Part shown: piece by piece, positions 40,706 through 48,169 of the stretch
How positions within the stretch are numbered: the first letter of the stretch is position 1
Layout of the letters: the number at the start of each line of letters is the position of its first letter
Assembly (NCBI RefSeq): GCF_006715765.1
Contig: NZ_VFNV01000001.1
Span: forward strand, 2,232,001 to 2,296,000
DNA: 64,000 bases
From: Rarobacter incanus
GTDB lineage: Bacteria > Actinomycetota > Actinomycetes > Actinomycetales > Cellulomonadaceae
Direction: 5' to 3'
Position numbers and translations under genes: made by a program
Notes under the pieces: generated by a model
Told to the model about the DNA's origin: nothing
The model's input: only the letters and a program-made list of their open reading frames with translations
Database searches by the model: none

Positions 40706-43261
40706 TCAATTGGGCAAACGGCGCGACCGGCGTAGCAGCCACGGTCCAAGGATCATGCAGGGCACGCCCATCGATAGCGTTCCCGCGGCGCCCACGCGCC
40801 AGGCATTTGTTGAGATCTTGGCGGTCGTGATCGGGTCGATCGTCGCGACCTGTGCGGCGGTGCCGCCCGCCGCGGGGCTTGCCGTGGGCGCCGGCGCCGA
40901 GACGTCCGTGGGAAGGTCGGCGGACGGCGAGACGGGTGCCGTGGCCGCCGACGTGGAATCGGGCGAGGGTGCCTCGTCCTTGTTCTTCTTTTCCTTCTTT
41001 TCGGCGGTGGTTTTAGGCTCCGTGGCCGTGTCCGCGGGGCAGAGCTTGTCGATGGCGGCGTCGTCGCGCAGCAGGGTCGATAGCGATGCCAGGGCGTTGG
41101 TATCCGCGGAAGACAGGGGAATATAGCCTGGGGGCAGCTGCCCCTTGGCATGTCCCGTGATCTGGCCGCTGCCCGCGGCGTAGGTCAGGAATCCCGCGTA
41201 CGCCTTGCGCTCGGCGGCGGTAGATTTGCAGACATTGACCGCGGCGTAACTCACCGCCGCGAGCGGATAGGCGCCGGAGTCCTTTGTCTGCGGCGAAAAG
41301 ACCCGCACCGACGACTCATCGGAAGACGCGGTGAAATCGTCGATGGCCGCATTGATGCTTGTCGCCGTCGGCGAAATGGCGGCACCGCTCGCATTGACGA
41401 TCTTGGCCGTCCGCAGCCCGAACCGCTCTGCCGCGGTCAAGGTGGTGATCCCTATTTCGAAGCGCTGCCCGGGCAACTGCGCTCCGCCCGACACGAACGC
41501 CGGTGGCAGCCGGAACTGATCCCACACGACCTTGGAACCGGATTCGCCCCGCTGTATCTTGATTGCGGCATCCTGCATGTCCGACATGTAGGGCCGCAGG
41601 TCGAGCGTGCCGTAGCCCGGCTCGGGAACCAAATCGTTGTATCGGAACGAAGACAGATCGGCCTTGGGGAACGAATCGGTGTCCTCCGTGGCCAGGTTCA
41701 GGGCGATGTATGCGGGGTTGATCCGCATGCCGTAGCCGTCGTCTTTGCCCTCCAGGAAGGACTTCGCGTCAGCGTCCGCGCGCAACCACCGCCAGACCTG
41801 CGCGTTCGCATCCGATGAGCCCAGGGACACCAGGAGCCCTTCGGGGGCAGCAGTCTCCAAGAAGTCGGAGAATTCCGGATTGAGCTGCACAAACTCAGGG
41901 TCCGTGACGATGCTGTAGGGATTCGACTTCACGGGATCGGCCGTGGCGCTTGGTACATCCGCTCGATACGACTGCGTGAGTAGTTTTGCCACCAGGCGGG
42001 CGTTCAGCGTCAATGACTCGATGGGGGTTCCGCTGGCGTCCAGCCGATCGGAGTTGAACTTGATGCTGCGTTCGATGTTGTAGCCAATGACCAGTGCATT
42101 GCGGGCGATGGGGGCGTACTTGAGGATATTAGTTCCGCGCGCCGAGCTGGATATCGGGGTCGATATGACACCTAGGTGCGCGGCCCCATTGGTCGAGGAA
42201 ACCAGCTGGGTGCGTGCCTCGCTATCTCCTATCTGCGACCAACCGTAGGTGGTGCCGGACGCGCACAGGCTCGACTGCCACGACGTCATGGCGTCGCTGA
42301 AGACTTCATGGCCGACCAGACGCTGCTCGGCGTTTCCGAGCGGGCAGTTAGCGCCGATCGCTTGGAAACTTAGCGGGAAGACCAGGCGGTTGGCCCAATT
42401 GGTCGCCGTGAGCGGTGAGCCCGTCAGGGTGCCATCGGCAAGGTCGCTTACGGATGTGCCGTTCGCGGTGGTGGTGCCGCGCGGAACCACCACGAGCCAG
42501 CAACTGCGCGGCTTCCCGTTCGTCATCACCTGGCCGCATCCCAGGTGCGGTGCCTCGAGCGCGGTCTGCGCGGTGAAGACGGCGACCCCGGTGCCGTCCG
42601 CGCTCGTCCGCAGCGCCGACAGCTCGTTGGTGGTCCCGGAAGTGAAGTAGTCCTGCGGGTCGGTCACGGTAGTCCCGTCGACGGCCGTGAACGGCACGGT
42701 GTACGCCTTCAGGTTGGGGTTGGTGCGCGGTGGGGGCACCTTGTATTCGTCTGTGTAGTCTTGCGCGGGATCCTCGTCGATCTTCAGCGAGCGGGTCCCG
42801 ACGCGGTCGCCGAGCATGGCGCCGATCGCCTTCGATACCCCGCCCCATTGGCACTGTTGGGCGGTGGGCCCGGTGGAGTCGTCGCCCCAACACTGCATCA
42901 CTTGGAAGAACGATGATGTCAAGACCCCCGCGGGGGTGGGCGATGCGCCCGACCATTTCACGACGATCCCCTGGTTGGTGATGTCCTTTGTTTGCGCGAC
43001 GGTGACGGAGATGTTCTGCATCTGCTCGTAGGCGGCGGAAGACCGGTCCCGGTCGCCGATATATCTTGGGTTTGCCCATTGCTGGGTGATGGCCGACGAG
43101 GTGTCCGCCCCCCATTCATCCGCCGAATGCTGGACTGCCGTCGCCTGCTGCGCGGCCAGCGCGCTGGTTGACATCGCTAGCATTCCGAGACCGGCGAGGT
43201 TCGCAATGAGACCCGCGCTCGCGAGCGCGGTGCCGATCGATTGGAGTGTGGGGCGCTTCAT
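40706..43261 (-). CDS. Large membrane-anchored binding-protein-like protein of the pst operon
   Basis: 851 aa with start at 43261 (MKRPTLQSIG), overlapping the pstS stop (ATGA). Signal peptide to about 36, a long extracellular region (about 40-745) with several cysteines (QCWGDD, QQCQWGG, LGCGQV, ANCPLG, LCASG), a charged Lys/Glu then Pro/Ala/Ser linker, and a C-terminal membrane helix (about 823-845) with an RRSRR tail. Part of it looks like a periplasmic-binding fold, but no family is certain. Coupling to pstS implies a role in phosphate capture at the surface. Confidence 0.7.
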   Translation of the reverse strand: MKRPTLQSIGTALASAGLIANLAGLGMLAMSTSALAAQQATAVQHSADEWGADTSSAITQQWANPRYIGDRDRSSAAYEQMQNISVTVAQTKDITNQGIVVKWSGASPTPAGVLTSSFFQVMQCWGDDSTGPTAQQCQWGGVSKAIGAMLGDRVGTRSLKIDEDPAQDYTDEYKVPPPRTNPNLKAYTVPFTAVDGTTVTDPQDYFTSGTTNELSALRTSADGTGVAVFTAQTALEAPHLGCGQVMTNGKPRSCWLVVVPRGTTTANGTSVSDLADGTLTGSPLTATNWANRLVFPLSFQAIGANCPLGNAEQRLVGHEVFSDAMTSWQSSLCASGTTYGWSQIGDSEARTQLVSSTNGAAHLGVISTPISSSARGTNILKYAPIARNALVIGYNIERSIKFNSDRLDASGTPIESLTLNARLVAKLLTQSYRADVPSATADPVKSNPYSIVTDPEFVQLNPEFSDFLETAAPEGLLVSLGSSDANAQVWRWLRADADAKSFLEGKDDGYGMRINPAYIALNLATEDTDSFPKADLSSFRYNDLVPEPGYGTLDLRPYMSDMQDAAIKIQRGESGSKVVWDQFRLPPAFVSGGAQLPGQRFEIGITTLTAAERFGLRTAKIVNASGAAISPTATSINAAIDDFTASSDESSVRVFSPQTKDSGAYPLAAVSYAAVNVCKSTAAERKAYAGFLTYAAGSGQITGHAKGQLPPGYIPLSSADTNALASLSTLLRDDAAIDKLCPADTATEPKTTAEKKEKKNKDEAPSPDSTSAATAPVSPSADLPTDVSAPAPTASPAAGGTAAQVATIDPITTAKISTNAWRVGAAGTLSMGVPCMILGPWLLRRSRRLPN

Positions 43262-45021
43262 CGTGCCTCCCCGCCTGCGGTGCCGCGACGGCGTCGACGC
43301 AGCAGGTGCGAGAGCGCGGCGGGGGCGCTGATCGCGAACCCGGCCGCCGCGATGACAATCCACGAGCCGGTGGGGACCGCGGCATTGGCGGCCGTGTCTA
43401 CCGACACTGGTTCCGCGACGACATTGGTGCAAATCCCTGTGTCTTGTTCGCACACCACCGGGCCGCCGCCGTAATTCGCGGCGACGGAGGTTCCGGTCCC
43501 AGCGCCGGTATCGCCGGTATCGTTGCCCGCCGGCTCGCCGCCGGAGTCCGTAGCGGCTGCGCCCGTCGTCGAGTCGCCCGCTGTGTCTGTTTGCGACCCG
43601 GCGGATGCGCTCGCGCTCGACGTGCCGGTCTTGCCGCCGGTGCCGCCGGAGGACTGGGCGGTGGACTTCTTGGTGACGGCGGTATTCTTGGTCTTGGCCC
43701 CTCCGGTGCCACTCGCGCATTGCGCGACCCCCAATTTGTCGCATTCCGAGGGCATGGGCGCGTTCTTGGCGAGCGTATTGGTGCCGTCCGCGGAGAAGGT
43801 GGGGTTGTTGCAGCCCTTGATGTCGATCGACTTGGCCTCGACCCCCGGGATCTGCTTGACCTGGTCCAGCCCGGCCTTGACGAGGTTGATGGGCAAAGGC
43901 GAATACCCAAGAACTTCGGCCTGCTGCTGCCCCTCGCACAGGAAGTAGTAAGAAAACGCGCCGAGCGTCTTGCCCTTGGCGGTGGTGAATCCGGACTGTG
44001 TGCTTGTGGGGACGATGATGTACGAGTAGGACGAGAGCGGGTACGCGCGCTTATCCTTGCTGCGGTACACCCCTGTTAGATTCTGCGTCAGGTACTTCGC
44101 GGACGACTTGTCGGTGTTGATTTTTGCGCCGAGCAAGCCCACGGCCACATTGGAGGCCGTTGGCTCTACGTAGTAGTCGGCGTTGTTCAGGATTTTTGCG
44201 ACGGGGTACCCGGTCTTCAGGGCGTAGGAGTATTCGACGTAGGTGATGGTACCCTCGTTCGCGCGCTGGGCTACGTAGCCGGCCACACCCTGGGAGTTGG
44301 GCTGCGCGATGAATCCCTTGCCTGCAACGACGGGGTAGTTCGAGGTGACGCCACACGGGGTCGAGCGCCCGGCCGCCTTGCAATAGGTGTCCCACAGCGT
44401 CGTGTGTTCCTGCGCCATCCACGCGGTGAATTGGGCCGTGGATCCGGAACCGTCGGAACGAACGACGGGAACAATTTTGCGGGCGGGTAGCGCGAGGCTG
44501 GGGTTGTCGGCAGCGATCGCCTTGTCGTCCCAGGACGTGATGGCGCCGGTGAAGATCTTGGTGAGCACGTCCCCCGAGAGACGCAGGTTAGTGACCTGCT
44601 GGCCGCCCACTTTGAGGTTGTACATGAACGCGGTGCCGCCCGCGACGATCGGCATGTAGGCAAATCCGCGGGTGGGCGGGGTGTCGACCACTCCGCCGTC
44701 CGAGAGCCCGTAGGGGATTTCGGAGCTGGCGAAGTCGATCGTGCCCGCCTTGAACTGATTGCGGCCATCGGAGGAACCCGTGGACGCGTAATTGACTCGC
44801 ATGCCGTACTGCTCGACGTTGCGGCGCCATTGGTCGATCGCGTTAGACGACCAGGACGAACCCGCGCCGTTGATGGGAACGTAGCTGTCCGCTCCGGCGG
44901 GGGAGGCCGCTGCGGTCATGGTTGATGCCGCGGCGATGACAAGCAGGGCTGTGCGCGCCGCCCACAGGCGTCCGCGGGTGCGAGCGTCAGCGCTTGCGCG
45001 CGAACGTGTACGGGCTTTCAT
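43258..45021 (-). CDS. pstS: Phosphate-binding protein PstS, membrane-anchored
   Basis: 587 aa with start at 45021, overlapping the pstA stop. Signal peptide to about 45; no lipobox Cys follows it. Phosphate-binding fold (about 46-390): INGAGSSWSSNAIDQW, YASTGSSDGRNQF, TIDFASSEIPYG and VVRSDGSGSTAQFTAW, which carry the usual phosphate-contacting Ser/Asp/Gly clusters. A long Ser/Thr/Gly linker leads to a C-terminal membrane helix (about 555-575) and RRRRR tail. It is anchored by a C-terminal helix instead of a lipid. Confidence 0.85.
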   Translation of the reverse strand: MKARTRSRASADARTRGRLWAARTALLVIAAASTMTAAASPAGADSYVPINGAGSSWSSNAIDQWRRNVEQYGMRVNYASTGSSDGRNQFKAGTIDFASSEIPYGLSDGGVVDTPPTRGFAYMPIVAGGTAFMYNLKVGGQQVTNLRLSGDVLTKIFTGAITSWDDKAIAADNPSLALPARKIVPVVRSDGSGSTAQFTAWMAQEHTTLWDTYCKAAGRSTPCGVTSNYPVVAGKGFIAQPNSQGVAGYVAQRANEGTITYVEYSYALKTGYPVAKILNNADYYVEPTASNVAVGLLGAKINTDKSSAKYLTQNLTGVYRSKDKRAYPLSSYSYIIVPTSTQSGFTTAKGKTLGAFSYYFLCEGQQQAEVLGYSPLPINLVKAGLDQVKQIPGVEAKSIDIKGCNNPTFSADGTNTLAKNAPMPSECDKLGVAQCASGTGGAKTKNTAVTKKSTAQSSGGTGGKTGTSSASASAGSQTDTAGDSTTGAAATDSGGEPAGNDTGDTGAGTGTSVAANYGGGPVVCEQDTGICTNVVAEPVSVDTAANAAVPTGSWIVIAAAGFAISAPAALSHLLRRRRRGTAGGEAR

Positions 45022-46310
45022 GAGGCTACCTCGGGTTCTGTCGCGGAATTGGGGGCGGTTGCGTGGTGGGGGGCTGAGCGGCGTGGGCGAGGCGCGAATC
45101 GGCGCAGGGTACGGGCCAGGGATGCGTGTGCCCGCGCGAGATGATCGTGGCGCGCGGCGCGCCTGGCGGGGCTGTCGGAGCCGACAACTCGAGCGACGAT
45201 GAATAGCAGGACGACAAGGGCCATGAGAACCGCAGCGGTACCGAAGCCGCGGGCGATCATGGTGGGTTCCGGCGATTTGACGAACTGAAAGATGGCGAGC
45301 GGCAGCGAGACCATGGGCCCGGCGGTCGGATCGGTGTTCATGGCGGCCGTGAAGCCGGATGTGAGCAGAACCGGGGACGTTTCCCCGATGCCGCGGGCCG
45401 TGGCCAAGATGATGGCGGTTGTCAGGCCCGACCGCGAGGTGGGCAGCACCACGTGCCAGACGGTTTTCCACTGGCTCGACCCGAGCCCGTACGACGCTTC
45501 CTTGAGCGTGAGCGGAACCAGCCGCAGAACCACGTCGGCGGAGCGGATCATGATCGGGAGCATCATGATCGAGATCGCCAGGGCCGCCGCGAATCCCGAC
45601 TTGTCGAGGCCGAGTGCGTAGATTGCGGTCGCGTAGACGAACAGGCCCGAAACGATGGAGGGCAGGGCCGTCATCGCCTCGACGACGGTGCGTACGAACC
45701 GCGCGAACGGCCCGGGGATTTCCGTGAGGAACACGGCGGTCGCCAACCCGAGCGGAACCGTGATCGCGAGTGCGATACCGATCTGTATGAGAGTGCCGGC
45801 GATCGCGTGCAGAATCCCGCCGGTGGAAAGCGGATCCAGCGGTCCGGCCAGCGCCATGTCTTGCGTGTAGAAGTTCAGGTGCGGCAGCGCGGGTAGCGCG
45901 CGCGCGAGGGTGTAGACCACGACGAATCCAAGTACCAGGAGCACCGCGAATGCCAGCGTGTGGACAACAACCATCGCGATGCGGTCCCGCACCGCGGGTC
46001 CCGGTTCGCTCACCGCGGTCACCGCGGCATAGATGGCGACGAAGCACACGATGGTGGTTGCGATCAGCGCGGGAGCTCCGCGGACGGGCGCCAGCTGCGT
46101 CGCGATGAAGGCGGTGAGGGAAATGGCCGCGACGGCGGAACCCACGAGTGCCAGGGCATCGCCGATGCGAGTATCCGAGAGGAGCCGGCGCGATGCCGGA
46201 CGGGCCGGGAGTTGCTGTGCGTCGCGCAGCGTTGTGCGCGTCGTAGCCGGCCGCGGTTGCTCCGCCGCGGTTGGGGCTTCGGTCAAACATTGTTCGCTGG
46301 CGATTGTCAT
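45018..46310 (-). CDS. pstA: Phosphate ABC transporter, permease PstA
   Basis: 430 aa, longer than usual because of hydrophilic extensions at both ends. About eight membrane helices, two of them in an N-terminal addition before the six core helices. The inner loop motif YGLGSSQWKTVWHVVLPTSRSGLTTAIILATARGIGET is typical of PstA. Starts overlapping pstC (ATGA) and ends overlapping pstS. Confidence 0.93.
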   Translation of the reverse strand: MTIASEQCLTEAPTAAEQPRPATTRTTLRDAQQLPARPASRRLLSDTRIGDALALVGSAVAAISLTAFIATQLAPVRGAPALIATTIVCFVAIYAAVTAVSEPGPAVRDRIAMVVVHTLAFAVLLVLGFVVVYTLARALPALPHLNFYTQDMALAGPLDPLSTGGILHAIAGTLIQIGIALAITVPLGLATAVFLTEIPGPFARFVRTVVEAMTALPSIVSGLFVYATAIYALGLDKSGFAAALAISIMMLPIMIRSADVVLRLVPLTLKEASYGLGSSQWKTVWHVVLPTSRSGLTTAIILATARGIGETSPVLLTSGFTAAMNTDPTAGPMVSLPLAIFQFVKSPEPTMIARGFGTAAVLMALVVLLFIVARVVGSDSPARRAARHDHLARAHASLARTLRRFAPRPRRSAPHHATAPNSATEPEVAS

Positions 46311-47275
46311 GAATCGGCCCCTGACCTGGAACGAGAGACGATGATCGACGCGGCGAAGTTGACCGCGAGCGTCATGAGGAACAGGGCGAGTCCCGCGGCC
46401 ATGAGCGCGGACATGCCGATCGGTGTGGCCTCGCCGTAGCGCAGCGCGATGAGCGCCGAGACTGAGTTGGCGCCGTTTTGGAGGATGTGCGGCTGGATTT
46501 CGAAGACCGGCGAAATGATCATGTATACCGCGATCGTTTCGCCGAGGGCGCGCCCGAGGCCCAGCATGGTGCCGCCGATGATTCCGCCTGCACCGTAGGG
46601 CAGGACCACCGAACGGATCATTCCCCAGCGCGTCGATCCCAGCGCCAGCGCGCCCTCGCGTTCCCCGAGCGGTGCCTGCATGAAAACCTCACGCATGATC
46701 GACGTCATGATCGGGGTGATCATCATCGCCACCACTAGGCCCGCAATGAATGTCGAGGACGTGTACGCGGTGGTGCTCGTCAAGGGGTCGCGGGGGTCGA
46801 CGCTGGGCACGTTGAATACCGGGATCCAGCCCAGCACCGTGGATATCCACTGCGCCACGGGAACAACCTTGTCTTGCAGGTAAAAGACTCCCCATAGCCC
46901 AAACACGACGGAGGGAACGGCCGCCATCAGGTCCACCAGGGTTGTCAGCGATGCGCGCATGCGCAATGGTGCGTATTCACTGATGTAGAGGGCGGTGCCG
47001 AGGGCAAGCGGCACCGCGAAAGTCACCGCTACCAGTGCGATGAGGCTGGTGCCGATGATGACGGCGGCGATACCGAAGTTGCCGGAGTCGGGTTCCCATG
47101 CCTGCGTGGTGAAGAACCGGATTCCGGCTATGCCCAGCGCGTCCTTGGCTCGCAGCAGCAAGAACACGCCCACAAAGAGCATGATCAACAGCACGAGCGC
47201 GCCGCCGGAACGGATTGCGCCGCGAAATACTCGGTCGGCGTGTTCGCGACGCGTGGCCAGTCTGCGTGGCCGCAT
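46307..47275 (-). CDS. pstC: Phosphate ABC transporter, permease PstC
   Basis: 322 aa from the ATG at 47275, which has GGAAG 6 bases upstream; an in-frame GTG at 47287 would add four residues. Six core membrane helices; loop motif LGEREGALALGSTRWGMIRSVVLPYGAGGIIGGTMLGLGRALGET. First gene of the minus-strand pst operon. A PhoP-type repeat lies about 105 bp upstream. Confidence 0.93.
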   Translation of the reverse strand: MRPRRLATRREHADRVFRGAIRSGGALVLLIMLFVGVFLLLRAKDALGIAGIRFFTTQAWEPDSGNFGIAAVIIGTSLIALVAVTFAVPLALGTALYISEYAPLRMRASLTTLVDLMAAVPSVVFGLWGVFYLQDKVVPVAQWISTVLGWIPVFNVPSVDPRDPLTSTTAYTSSTFIAGLVVAMMITPIMTSIMREVFMQAPLGEREGALALGSTRWGMIRSVVLPYGAGGIIGGTMLGLGRALGETIAVYMIISPVFEIQPHILQNGANSVSALIALRYGEATPIGMSALMAAGLALFLMTLAVNFAASIIVSRSRSGADS

Positions 47276-47379
47276 GGTTTCTTCCACGGGTGGGGTGTCC
47301 TCGTTTCTTCCTTAATCCGCCAGCTCAATGGCCGGGCGACACCCCATCGAACATCATCGCGGCGGCGCGCAGGTGCCTT

Positions 47380-47401
47380 GCGTCTGAACGGTTGGTGAAT
47401 C
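47380..47401 (-). promoter_or_regulatory. Possible PhoP (PHO) box for the pst operon
   Basis: On the minus strand two adjacent 11-mers, GATTCACCAAC and CGTTCAGACGC, place TTCA at an exact 11-bp interval, as in the direct-repeat PHO boxes of Streptomyces. It lies about 105 bp before pstC. Fit to the consensus is partial, and PhoP itself is not in the window. Expected effect: activation at low phosphate. Confidence 0.45.
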
Positions 47402-47522
47402 CTGCGTGCCGACACGCCGGGGGATTTTTTTTGGGACGAGTTTTCCACCGCCCGTGGATAGCTGATCGCCGGGTCCGGTATGCCGGAATCCGCGTGTTTG
47501 TGCGGTCACCGATTGGGGCCCT

Positions 47523-47547
47523 TGCGGATATCCGCAGGTTGTCCACA
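47523..47547. promoter_or_regulatory. Palindrome and DnaA box upstream of the NrdR boxes
   Basis: A perfect 14-bp palindrome TGCGGATATCCGCA (47523-47536) is followed by TTGTCCACA (47539-47547), a full match to the actinobacterial DnaA box. Two 7-of-9 matches to TTATCCACA occur at 47441-47449 and, inverted, at 47453-47461. DnaA control of ribonucleotide reductase genes is known in Escherichia coli; here it is inference. Confidence 0.5.
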
Positions 47548-47570
47548 GCGCAACCTCGGCGTGCCGCTCG

Positions 47571-47618
47571 ACACAACCTGTTGTGGTTCGGATGCGAGGG
47601 GCCTACTAGGTGTAGTGT
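47571..47618 (+). promoter_or_regulatory. Tandem NrdR boxes
   Basis: Box 1 ACACAACCTGTTGTGG (47571-47586) and box 2 CTACTAGGTGTAGTGT (47603-47618) each match the 16-bp NrdR consensus acaCwAtATaTwGtgt at 11-12 positions (box 2 read on the other strand). Their starts are 32 bp apart, three helical turns, which is the standard arrangement. TTGTGG in box 1 and TACTAG in box 2 are 17 bp apart and could be the -35 and -10, so NrdR binding would block the nrd promoter. Confidence 0.75.
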
Positions 47619-47754
47619 TGGGGTAGCGGAAGGGATCGGCGCGTAACCCGGCCCGATTCCGAACCACATGAATGTAATTTCAACGCTGTCACTCGGCCGC
47701 GCATCCGCGCTGGATGCCTGGCCGAAGGGCAATTACCCGGGAGGAACCGTCGCG

Positions 47755-48006
47755 ATGACCATCACCGTCTACAGCAAGCCGTCCTGCGTCCAGTGCGATG
47801 CCACGTACCGTGCGCTCGACAAGCGCGGCATCGAATACTCCGTTGTCGACATCAGCCAAGACGTGGAGGCGCTCGACATGGTTCGGTCCCTGGGCTACTT
47901 GCAAGCGCCCGTGGTGATCGCGGGTGAAACCCACTGGTCGGGCTTCCGTCCGGACCAGATTGGCAAGCTCGCGGAGGCTATCGCTGCCAGTAGCGCCGTC
48001 GCCTGA
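47755..48006 (+). CDS. nrdH: NrdH-redoxin
   Basis: 83 aa from ATG 47755 with GGGAGGA upstream. Glutaredoxin-like electron donor with thioredoxin-like activity for class Ib ribonucleotide reductase. Redox motif C11-V-Q-C14; the C-terminal WSGFRPDQI stretch is typical of NrdH. First gene of the nrd operon. Confidence 0.95.
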   Translation: MTITVYSKPSCVQCDATYRALDKRGIEYSVVDISQDVEALDMVRSLGYLQAPVVIAGETHWSGFRPDQIGKLAEAIAASSAVA

Positions 48007-48052
48007 CGGCCGCGCGCCGGGAACTTCGGTAGCGAGCAACCTCCTTCATCCG

Positions 48053-48088
48053 CCCAGTGCATGGCGGTCTGCGCCGATCTGCACTGGG
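48053..48088 (+). promoter_or_regulatory. Hairpin between nrdH and nrdE
   Basis: Arms CCCAGTGCA (48053-48061) and TGCACTGGG (48080-48088), with an inner GGCG/CGCC pair. It occupies the place where nrdI is usually found. Flanking copies of CTTCGGTA occur at about 48023 and 48094. It may adjust the ratio of nrdH to nrdE message. Confidence 0.5.
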
Positions 48089-48169
48089 AGACCTTCGGTA
48101 CCTGTACGTATTCGACTTCATGGGCATAACGGCCGACGTGCGCAACGTCAGTCATAGTTTGGAGAGATT

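Larger units (their letters stand above)
47288..47754. other. Divergent control region between pstC and nrdH
   Basis: A 467-base region without a convincing gene. It holds a PhoP-type repeat on the pst side, a T8 tract (47424-47431), three DnaA-box-like 9-mers, a 14-bp palindrome and two NrdR boxes on the nrd side. Confidence 0.7.

Noticed and set aside
47288-47754. Replication origin
   Set aside because: DnaA-like boxes are few, there is no dnaA or dnaN nearby, and the sites fit gene regulation of nrd better.
48007-48169. Remnant of nrdI
   Set aside because: No frame shows flavodoxin-like motifs and the gap is too short for the roughly 130-codon gene.
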